Source of the DNA: Candidatus Hecatellales archaeon ex4484_218
Lineage (GTDB): Archaea > Thermoproteota > Bathyarchaeia > Hecatellales > Hecatellaceae
Direction: 5' to 3'
Length of the DNA stretch: 13,524 nt
Assembly (NCBI GenBank): GCA_002254975.1
Contig: NJEB01000009.1
Location: 1 to 13,524 of the forward strand
Numbering within the stretch: the stretch's first letter is position 1; every line of letters starts with the position of its first letter. Both the position numbers and the translations under genes were made by a program. Of the stretch, positions 7,307 to 13,524 are shown piece by piece. The notes beneath the pieces were generated by a model. That model was given only the letters and a program-made list of their open reading frames with translations. It was not told the origin of the DNA and ran no database searches.

Positions 7307-10022
7307 TGGAGAGGCAGACTCTAAACCATGGTGGCTTAAACATCCAAACCTACGTAAAATACTTTTTCTCCCCCTATACTTAACAACAAGAGATTATCGA
7401 CGTTGGAGAAATGCTCAACTAACCCCAAAAAAACTTAGAAGAAACCTTCGTGAGCTGGATAAAAAATTTCCCTTTAAACGTGAAAATCTTATTGGAAGAG
7501 ACCAAGAATATCAGTTACTTATGACAAGTTTTAGTTACCATGTTATTCAAGACTCGCAGGTTAGGGAGATTTTTAAGGCTGCTCCACCACCAAAATTTTT
7601 TATTCTTAAAGGTGCAACTGGAACAGGGAAATCTTTGTTAGCTGAAGTATGCATTAGAGATGCAATAAGTTATGGGGTAAGTAAAGGTGTTAACATTCAA
7701 CCTATCATAGTTAAAGGTGAAGATGTTTTTGACCCATTTTATGGGCAGTCAATAAAAAATCTTGCAAATATTTTTAAACGTGCTAAAGAAGCTCCAAGTA
7801 TCATCTTTTTTGATGAATTTCAAACTTTTGGTATGAAGGTTGGAAAAGCATCTCAAGGTGTTGACCGTGAAGATATTAGAGTTCAAGATACCTTTGTTGA
7901 TTATATTAACAAAATTTTAAACACTCAGCAAAGAACGGTTGTTATTGTTGCAACTAACATTGTTGAAAGTATTAGGGAGGATATTCGGAGAAGAGGCTAC
8001 TTCATAGATTTAGACCAAAATATAACAAGAGACATGCTTTTAGCTGTTTTAGCTGCTGAACTTGAAAAAAATGGTTGGACTCATCTAAAACCTGAAGAAG
8101 TTATGGATATTCTGGAAAAAACTGTTAGTGCTTTCCGTCAAACTCAACTAACACCCTTTGACATTATAGATGCATGTCAAAAAATTAGAAACCGTAAAAT
8201 TGAACCTATACGAGCAAACCTTTTCAAAAAAATTAAAGATAAAATTTATTCCTCAGAAGTAAAATATACGGTTACCCTTGAAGATTTTAAGATTGCAGCC
8301 AGAGAATTAAGAGGTTATGTTGAACAGGAGAAAAGCAGTGAAGTTATGAGTGCAATTTTAAAAATTAAACCTTCAACAACCTACAATGATGTTGGTGGAC
8401 TTTTTGGGATTAAAGAAAAAATTTTCAAAACAATTTCTTTAAGCCTAAGAACAGATTTAGCAAGCAAACTTAACTGGGTTCCACCTAAGGGATTTTTACT
8501 TTGGGGTGAACCAGGATGTGGGAAAACTCATTTATCTAAGGCTATTGCTAGAGAAAATAATGCAACCTTCTTTTATGCTCCAGCAGCCCATTTGCTGATG
8601 AATGCTAAATGGGTTGGTGAACCTGAAAAAAATGTTCGAGACCTTTTTGCTTTAGCAAGAAAACATGCTCCAAGTATTATTTTCTTTGATGAATTTGATG
8701 TTTTATCCAGTAAACGTAGAGGAGACCCTGTTGGAGATAAGATTACCGCCCAAATATTAACTGAGTTGGATGGTTTACAACCTCTTGAAAATGTTATTGT
8801 TATTGCTGCAACCAACAAACTTGAAGCTATTGATGAAGCCATACTTAACAGGTTTGAACCTTACATCATAGAAATTCCCTTACCAAGAAATGATGCTGAA
8901 AGAATGGATATTATCAGGGTTCATCTAAGAGAATATATAGGTCATCTTCACCCAGAAGTTTCAGTTGAAAAAGTTTTAAGTATTATTAAACGTTTTCGTG
9001 TTGTTTCACCACGAGTTGTTGCTGAAATTATTAGGGAAGCAAACAGGTTAAGGTCTCAAGAAGTAATTGCATGTATGGAGCTTTGTAAAGCTGAGGAGGC
9101 AAAAGATGAAGCACGTAAAAAACATGTTATGGAAGTTTTTAGAAAAGACTTAGAACGATTGTATGAAGTTTTGGGAACAAATAAGATTCAACAATTAAAA
9201 AATGTTAATAGTGAAACCTATAAAATACGTTTATACCATTTTGAAAAAGCAGCTGAACAACTTGAACCTGAAATAGATAAAGAATTGATGGATGTTCAGG
9301 AAAGTGTGTTACATGAGATTCCTGATACAGGTGTGGTTGTAGGTTTAGCAACAGACCAACAAGGTAGACGTGGAATGATTTTAATTGTTGAATGTGCAAT
9401 TAACAGTAGGGGAACCGGAAAAATAACCTTAACTGGTGCTGCAAAAACAGCTGTTTTAGGTCATGCAACAACAGTTGAAGATTTAAGTGTTCTTGAAAGT
9501 GCAACAAATGTTATTGAATATATTCGTAGCTACATTTATGATAAAATTGGTTTGGATATTTCAAATTATGATTTTAAGTTTCAAGTAATTAGTCCACTTG
9601 AAGGTGTTGCTGGGATGGGTGTTACAGGTCCAAGTTTAGGTGTTGCTTTTAGTGTTGCAGCTATTTCTGAACTTGCTGGTGTTAAGGTTGAACCAAACAT
9701 TGTAATGACTGGAAAAGGAGATATTAAAGGGAATGTTGGACCAATTGGTGGGGTTGGATGGAGGGGGGCTGGAAAAATTCAAGCAGCCATAAAAACAAGA
9801 AAAATAAAAATTAGGAAGTTTATCTTACCTAAATGGAATTATGAAAAATCAACAGATGAACTTAAAACTTTGATGGAGCAAAATATTGAGGTTATTCCTG
9901 TTCAACGTCAAGTTGAAGCTTGGATTCATGCATTAAATCTAAGTGAGGAGGAAATTGTTAGAAGATTAGCTGTTAATCTTAGTGGTTTTGAACCTAAACC
10001 TACCTTTAAGTTTAACCTTTAA
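7281..10022 (+). CDS. tandem AAA+ ATPase with C-terminal Lon (S16) protease domain, 913 aa
   Basis: A predicted ATP-dependent protease. AAA+ module 1 has Walker A GATGTGKS (111-118) and Walker B IIFFDE (174-179). Module 2 resembles Cdc48/PAN: YNDVGG entry, Walker A GEPGCGKT (409-416), pore-loop motif KWVG (443-446), Walker B IIFFDE (ending D470-E471), VIAATN sensor and an ILNRFE arginine segment. A linker with coiled-coil tendency (about 600-675) leads into the Lon proteolytic domain (about 678-905). The catalytic Ser785 is in GPSLG and the likely catalytic Lys832 in GGVGWRGAGKIQAA. They are 47 residues apart, where Lon proteases have 43; a four-residue insertion before the Lys accounts for the difference. 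Typical LonA/LonB carry one AAA+ module, so two is unusual. There is no transmembrane insert such as archaeal LonB has, whereas the overlapping upstream gene encodes a membrane protein. Both ATPase sites and the protease dyad look intact. Confidence 0.9.
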   Translation: MTLSMRKISGEADSKPWWLKHPNLRKILFLPLYLTTRDYRRWRNAQLTPKKLRRNLRELDKKFPFKRENLIGRDQEYQLLMTSFSYHVIQDSQVREIFKAAPPPKFFILKGATGTGKSLLAEVCIRDAISYGVSKGVNIQPIIVKGEDVFDPFYGQSIKNLANIFKRAKEAPSIIFFDEFQTFGMKVGKASQGVDREDIRVQDTFVDYINKILNTQQRTVVIVATNIVESIREDIRRRGYFIDLDQNITRDMLLAVLAAELEKNGWTHLKPEEVMDILEKTVSAFRQTQLTPFDIIDACQKIRNRKIEPIRANLFKKIKDKIYSSEVKYTVTLEDFKIAARELRGYVEQEKSSEVMSAILKIKPSTTYNDVGGLFGIKEKIFKTISLSLRTDLASKLNWVPPKGFLLWGEPGCGKTHLSKAIARENNATFFYAPAAHLLMNAKWVGEPEKNVRDLFALARKHAPSIIFFDEFDVLSSKRRGDPVGDKITAQILTELDGLQPLENVIVIAATNKLEAIDEAILNRFEPYIIEIPLPRNDAERMDIIRVHLREYIGHLHPEVSVEKVLSIIKRFRVVSPRVVAEIIREANRLRSQEVIACMELCKAEEAKDEARKKHVMEVFRKDLERLYEVLGTNKIQQLKNVNSETYKIRLYHFEKAAEQLEPEIDKELMDVQESVLHEIPDTGVVVGLATDQQGRRGMILIVECAINSRGTGKITLTGAAKTAVLGHATTVEDLSVLESATNVIEYIRSYIYDKIGLDISNYDFKFQVISPLEGVAGMGVTGPSLGVAFSVAAISELAGVKVEPNIVMTGKGDIKGNVGPIGGVGWRGAGKIQAAIKTRKIKIRKFILPKWNYEKSTDELKTLMEQNIEVIPVQRQVEAWIHALNLSEEEIVRRLAVNLSGFEPKPTFKFNL

Positions 10023-10045
10023 AATTTTTAAGGTTAAGTTTTTAT
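10012..10045 (+). terminator. near-perfect inverted repeat plus T run at the end of the AAA/Lon gene, abutting the uL2 promoter
   Basis: TTAACCTT (10012-10019) and AAGGTTAA (10030-10037) are exact reverse complements. The AT core between them is also symmetric apart from one mismatched pair. It spans the stop codon (10020-10022) and is followed by GTTTTTAT. As RNA it would form an 8-bp stem with a 10-base loop and then a T run, consistent with a terminator. As DNA, its right arm lies directly beside the uL2 TATA box, so an operator is the alternative reading. Confidence 0.45.
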
Positions 10046-10048
10046 AAG
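10039..10048 (+). promoter_or_regulatory. TATA box of the uL2-uS19 transcript
   Basis: TTTTTATAAG is a strong archaeal TATA box in the 72-bp gap before uL2. A transcription start near 10070-10075 would leave a leader of about 20-25 bases, containing GGTG (10080-10083) ahead of ATG 10095. It shows that uL2-uS19 need not depend on read-through from the uL3 promoter. Confidence 0.7.
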
Positions 10049-10094
10049 TCTACATGCAACAATTAATCTACAATTTTTTGGTGTTTGATGGGTA

Positions 10095-10838
10095 ATGGGT
10101 AAACGAATTAGAGTTCAAAGAAGAGGTAGAGGAACCCCAACCTTTAGAGCATTAACCCATCGGAGAGTAGCACCTGCACGATATCCCCCCACCCAAAAAC
10201 TTGGAGAAAAAACATTAAAAGGTTGGGTTAAGGAGCTTATTCATGACCCAGCTCGAGGGGCTCCTTTAGCTTTAATCCATTGTGAAAATGGTTTAACCTT
10301 CTACAATATTGCATGTGAAGGCATGTATGAGGGTCAAGAAGTTTTTATTGGTAAAGATGCACCTTTAGAGGTTGGAAACATTTTACCTGTTTCCCAAATT
10401 CCTGAAGGAACCCTAATTTACAATGTGGAAAAAATTCCTGATGATGGTGGAAAATTTGCTAGAGCCTCCGGAAGTTATGCTATGGTTATTGCTCATACAC
10501 CAGCTGGAACAACCATTAAGCTAACTTCAGGTAAAACAACAATTGTTGATGGAAAAGCTTTAGCAACCATAGGTGTTGTTGCAGCTTCCGGAAGAACCGA
10601 TAAACCATTCATGAAGGCTGGAGAAAAATATTATTTGATGAGGGCTAAAGGACGTAAATATCCAATAACTAAAGGAGTAGCCATGATAGCCGCATCCCAT
10701 CCATTTGGAGGAGGAAGACATAAACATCCAGGTAAACCTACAACTGTTTCTAAGAGTGCTCCGCCAGGTAGAAAAGTTGGATTAATAGCTGCTAAAACTT
10801 CCGGTCGGGCTAAAAAAAGTAGAGCGGCAAAAGCTTAA
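10095..10838 (+). CDS. rpl2: ribosomal protein uL2 (L2)
   Basis: Core large-subunit protein needed for subunit association and for the peptidyl transferase region. The 247-residue length fits archaeal L2. The archaeal N-terminus MGKRIRVQRRGRGTPTFRA is followed by HDPARGAPLA (about 50-59) and GTLIYNVE...GGKFARASGSYA, the RNA-binding core. The C-terminal HPFGGGRHKHPGKPTT (from H202) carries the conserved histidine region and leads to SAPPGRKVG. Start ATG 10095; the ribosome binding site is weak (GGTG, 10080-10083, 11 bases away). It has its own TATA box and is separated from uL23 by three non-ribosomal genes, an interrupted S10 cluster. Confidence 0.97.
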   Translation: MGKRIRVQRRGRGTPTFRALTHRRVAPARYPPTQKLGEKTLKGWVKELIHDPARGAPLALIHCENGLTFYNIACEGMYEGQEVFIGKDAPLEVGNILPVSQIPEGTLIYNVEKIPDDGGKFARASGSYAMVIAHTPAGTTIKLTSGKTTIVDGKALATIGVVAASGRTDKPFMKAGEKYYLMRAKGRKYPITKGVAMIAASHPFGGGRHKHPGKPTTVSKSAPPGRKVGLIAAKTSGRAKKSRAAKA

Positions 10839-10874
10839 ATAGGTTTAGCTTTTTCTCCTAAGAAGGGAGAGGAA

Positions 10875-11276
10875 ATGCCTAGAGAATTTACCTATCGAGG
10901 TTATACTTTAGAGCAGCTTCAACAAATGCCTATGGATGATTTTGTTAAGCTTTTACCATCCAAGGCTAGAAGAAAAATGCTTAGAGGTCTTCCTCTTGAA
11001 CATAGAAAACTACTTGAAACTGTAAGAGAACTTAGAAGAAAAGGTTTGTTGGAAAAAGAGGTAATTAGAACTCATTGTAGGGACATGGTTATTCTTCCAG
11101 AAATGGTTGGAGCAATTATTGCTGTTCATAATGGAAAAGAATTTGTGCCTGTAAAAATTAAACCTGAAATGATCGGCCATTTATTGGGTGAATTTTCCAT
11201 TTCAATTAAGAAAGTTGACCATGGTGCACCTGGTGTAGGTGCAAGCAGAAGCTCCATGTATGTACCATTAAAGTAA
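10875..11276 (+). CDS. rps19: ribosomal protein uS19 (S19)
   Basis: Small-subunit head protein near the decoding A site. The 133 residues follow the archaeal S19/S15e pattern: [33 protein letters not shown], then [16 protein letters not shown] and the conserved [26 protein letters not shown], ending in [21 protein letters not shown] 10875 is preceded by GGGAGAGG (10865-10872). It is 36 bp downstream of uL2 in the canonical order, but uL22 and uS3, which usually follow, are absent; the next gene is convergent purB. The ribosome binding site could pair with TCTCC (10854-10858) in the leader. Confidence 0.97.
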   Translation: MPREFTYRGYTLEQLQQMPMDDFVKLLPSKARRKMLRGLPLEHRKLLETVRELRRKGLLEKEVIRTHCRDMVILPEMVGAIIAVHNGKEFVPVKIKPEMIGHLLGEFSISIKKVDHGAPGVGASRSSMYVPLK

Positions 11277-11311
11277 TCTTCTACTATTCCCACATGAAAG
11301 TTTCTAAACGA

Positions 11312-11341
11312 TCTTCTTTTCTGTTGTTGTTTACCCTTTTT
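11312..11341 (+). terminator. T-rich termination region after uS19
   Basis: A pyrimidine-rich stretch (TCTTCTTTTCTGTTGTTG, then CCCTTTTT) begins about 35 bases after the uS19 stop, with no strong hairpin. This is the usual form of archaeal terminators. The 162-bp gap between convergent uS19 and purB also has a T run on the opposite strand (ATTTTTTG, minus strand, near 11344-11352) that could end purB transcription. Nothing else is visible in the gap. Confidence 0.4.
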
Positions 11342-11438
11342 AAACAAAAAATTTTGAGCTTATATTTCTGGTTATCTGATATTTGCTTTAATTACTAAAG
11401 AGTTTAAGGGTAAAGTTAAAAATTTAATTATTAGAGGT

Positions 11439-12812
11439 TTATTTAACTAGATTTTTTCTTGTTTCTCTTTCCATTCTAGTTTTTTTGATTGCAGCTTCAA
11501 TTTGTTCTATGGTTGTTCCAAGATAGTTTGCTGGTTCTAAAATTTCTTTTAACTCTTTTTCATCAAACATTTTTTTAATGTTTTCATCTGAAAGTAAAAT
11601 TTCACCAAAATTTTTATCTTCCATCAAACTTTTTAAGACAAGTTCTCTTACAATTTTGTAGGCTTCTTGTCTACCTAAACCTTTTTTTGTTAAAGCTAAC
11701 ATTACAGCTTCAGACATTATTCTACCTTTTGTTAGGTTTAGGTTTTCAATCATCCTTTTTTTGTTAACATGTAGGTTTGATAGGATATTGTTCATTAGGT
11801 TTAGCATATAATCTGTTAAAATAAATGTGGTTGGTAAAATAAATCTTTCAGCTGAAGAATTTGTTAAGTCTCGTTCATGCCATGATGGAATATTTTCTAA
11901 AGCTGGAATAACAAATCCACGTATAACCTTAGCTAAACCACAAATTCTTTCAGATGTAATAGGATTAATTTTATGGGGCATTGTGGAACTTCCAACCTGA
12001 AATCTAAAATCAAAAGGTTCAGAAATTTCACCAATCTCTGTTCTTTGAAGAGACCTAATCTCAGTTGCAAATTTATCTAAGGTTGAAGCAAGCATAGCAA
12101 GTAAACAAATAAGTTCAGCATACCTATCTCTTTGAATTATTTGGGTTGAAACCTCAACTGGTTGAAGCCCTAACCTATCCATAACAAGTTTCTGAATTTT
12201 TAATCCAACCTCACCAAAACCAGCCTGGGTTCCCACAGCACCAGTTAACTTTCCAACCAAAACTCTTTTTTTACATTCCTCCAATCTTTGAATGTATCTT
12301 GAAATTTCTCTCATCCAAACAGCAAATTTTAAACCTAAAGTTATGGGTAAAGCATGTTGTCCATGGGTTCTTCCAATCATCAAAGTTTTTTTATGTTTTT
12401 CAGTTAAACTCATCAAAATTTCTTCAAGTTTCCAAAGTTTAGTTTCAAGTATTGTAAGTGCATCTTTAAATTGAAGTGCTGTTGCGGTATCTAAAATATC
12501 GTTGCTTGTTGCTCCAAAATGGATAAATCCACCTTCTTCTCCACAAGCTTCAGCTAAAGCTTCAACAACAGCCATAACATCATGCTTAATTTTTTTCTCA
12601 ATTTCAGCAACTCTTTCAGGCTTTACATATTTGGTTGAGGCTTTTTCCAAAACCTTTTCAACTTTTTCCTTCGGATATAAGCCCACCTCACCTAAAGCCC
12701 AAATTAAGGCTGCTTCAACATCCAAAAGTTTTTGAAGTCTAGTTTCATCTTCAAACACTTTTCTCATTTCAGGTGTTCCATATCTTCCAGCATCTATGGG
12801 TAAGATAGGCAT
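11439..12812 (-). CDS. purB: adenylosuccinate lyase
   Basis: Fumarase/aspartase-superfamily enzyme that acts twice in purine synthesis: it releases fumarate from SAICAR to give AICAR, and from adenylosuccinate to give AMP. The 457-residue length is normal. It starts with MPILPIDAGRYGTPEMRKVF, has the conserved KHDVMA (His77) and GRTHGQHALP (His150) histidine motifs, and the lyase signature GSSTMPHKINP (274-284) with its flexible catalytic serine loop. Start ATG 12812; GAGGT on the minus strand (12822-12826) lies 9 bases upstream. The C-terminal EPANYLGTTIEQIEAAI is typical of archaeal and Bacillus-type PurB. It is convergent with uS19 and downstream of an acyl-CoA ligase-like gene on the same strand (99 bp gap), so cotranscription is possible but not shown. 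Confidence 0.97.
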   Translation of the reverse strand: MPILPIDAGRYGTPEMRKVFEDETRLQKLLDVEAALIWALGEVGLYPKEKVEKVLEKASTKYVKPERVAEIEKKIKHDVMAVVEALAEACGEEGGFIHFGATSNDILDTATALQFKDALTILETKLWKLEEILMSLTEKHKKTLMIGRTHGQHALPITLGLKFAVWMREISRYIQRLEECKKRVLVGKLTGAVGTQAGFGEVGLKIQKLVMDRLGLQPVEVSTQIIQRDRYAELICLLAMLASTLDKFATEIRSLQRTEIGEISEPFDFRFQVGSSTMPHKINPITSERICGLAKVIRGFVIPALENIPSWHERDLTNSSAERFILPTTFILTDYMLNLMNNILSNLHVNKKRMIENLNLTKGRIMSEAVMLALTKKGLGRQEAYKIVRELVLKSLMEDKNFGEILLSDENIKKMFDEKELKEILEPANYLGTTIEQIEAAIKKTRMERETRKNLVK

Positions 12813-12911
12813 GATTATTCAACCTCTCATAAAAAATATTTCTAGAAACATAATTAAGGGTTAAGTCTAACCGAAAAATCTACAACAATAAAAAATTAGG
12901 TTAAATTTTGG

Positions 12912-13524
12912 TTAAGCTTTTTTTGTTAAATCTGTTATTCTTGCAATTTTATGGAATATTTTTGGTAGTTCCTCCCATGAAACCCATTCAATTTCAACAG
13001 GTATCTTTAACTCCTTTTCTATAGCCTCTACCCATTTTTGCTTTAGTTCTTCAGGGTCTTTAGTTAAAGATTTGTTATAGGATGCTTTAAGCCTAAGTTT
13101 ATCCATTGTTTTTGCATATTTTAAAATTGTAAATGCTGCTTCTCTAGTTTCAGGGAATTTTTCAACAATACGTTTAATAAATTCTGGATGAATCTTTTTT
13201 CCAGCTATATTTACAAGCCAAGGTGTTCTACCATAAACTGTAAGCCTAACATGGGTTCGACCACAACCACATTTTTCCGTATTCATGTCAGCATAATCTT
13301 CTGAACCAAATCTTATGGTTGGGAATGCTTTCATCTCCAAGTTTGTAACAACAAATTCTCCTCTTTCATTAGGACCTACAATTTCACCGGTTTCAGGGTC
13401 TATAAGCTCAACATAGTAAATATCCTCCCAAAAATGAGCTCCAGTATGGGTGTAACAATCTCCATATGCAAGCCAAATTTCACCAACTCCGCCAACATCA
13501 AAAACATCTTCAACATTCCATGTA
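12912..13524 (-). CDS. PaaK-type adenylate-forming ligase (phenylacetate-CoA ligase family), C-terminal part, 5' end beyond window
   Basis: The open frame runs to the right edge without a start being needed (about 204 codons visible), so the TTG at 13340 is internal. Recognisable PaaK-family features are H-TGAHFWEDIYYVELIDPETGEIVG followed by ERGEFVVTNLEMKAFPTIRFGSED, which stands for the usual GElV.T.L..a.PliRyrTGD block. Then come C-G-C-GRTHVRLTVYGRTPWLVNIAGKKIHP, the hinge and start of the C-terminal lid, and a small ligase C-terminal domain of about 85 residues. The family forms acyl-adenylates and transfers the acyl group to CoA. The usual YRTGD is altered to RFGSED but keeps the Asp. 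The substrate cannot be inferred, since many archaeal members do not use phenylacetate. It precedes purB on the same strand. Confidence 0.85.
   Translation of the reverse strand, partial: TWNVEDVFDVGGVGEIWLAYGDCYTHTGAHFWEDIYYVELIDPETGEIVGPNERGEFVVTNLEMKAFPTIRFGSEDYADMNTEKCGCGRTHVRLTVYGRTPWLVNIAGKKIHPEFIKRIVEKFPETREAAFTILKYAKTMDKLRLKASYNKSLTKDPEELKQKWVEAIEKELKIPVEIEWVSWEELPKIFHKIARITDLTKKA

Noticed and set aside
10088..10102. Mini-ORF (M-G-N-G) overlapping the uL2 start
   Set aside because: It has only four codons and arises by chance from the GATGGGTAATGGG sequence; there is no support for a leader peptide.
13338..13340. TTG as the start of a 142-residue protein
   Set aside because: The frame stays open to the right edge and the upstream residues match the PaaK ligase family, so this codon is internal.
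1..13524. CRISPR array, tRNA, rRNA or insertion sequence
   Set aside because: No regularly spaced repeats, cloverleaf or rRNA-like segments, or transposase motifs were seen on either strand. The gaps between genes are all under 200 bp.

Overview
The window is AT-rich and archaeal. The markers are the large subunit of DNA polymerase D (DP2), an Elf1-type zinc-ribbon protein, ribosomal proteins uL3, uL4, uL23, uL2 and uS19 in their archaeal forms, TATA-box promoters, and frequent TTG/GTG starts preceded by GAGGT- or GGTGA-type ribosome binding sites. PolD excludes bacteria and the classical Crenarchaeota. Together with Elf1 this suits a TACK/Bathyarchaeia-like or Asgard-adjacent lineage, but the exact lineage is inference.

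Left part (1-3744, minus strand): a compact block transcribed leftward, nadE (ammonia-dependent NAD synthetase), an Elf1-like zinc-ribbon protein, then polD large subunit. The polymerase gene runs off the left edge just before its catalytic aspartate motif. A 190-bp divergent intergenic region (3745-3934) holds a TATA-like element for each direction and a perfect 18-bp palindrome midway between them.

Middle part (3935-11276, plus strand): an S10-type ribosomal protein cluster, uL3-uL4-uL23-[three non-ribosomal genes]-uL2-uS19. uL3 is broken. Its two halves lie in different frames and about 55-60 conserved residues between them are missing, so either this is a sequencing/assembly deletion or the gene is damaged. 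The three genes between uL23 and uL2 are an MGMT-fold protein without the alkyl-accepting cysteine, a signal-peptide-plus-three-helix membrane protein, and a 913-residue protein with two AAA+ ATPase modules and a C-terminal Lon (S16) protease domain. The membrane protein gene overlaps the protease gene by 26 bases. I infer that the two form a membrane-associated ATP-dependent protease; this pair is the most interesting system here. A hairpin and a clear TATA box precede uL2, so uL2-uS19 probably has its own transcript. uL22, uS3 and the rest of the usual cluster do not follow uS19.

Right part (11439-13524, minus strand): purB (adenylosuccinate lyase), convergent with uS19, and the C-terminal part of a PaaK-type adenylate-forming acyl-CoA ligase that enters from beyond the right edge. 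I saw no tRNA, rRNA, CRISPR array, insertion sequence or intein.
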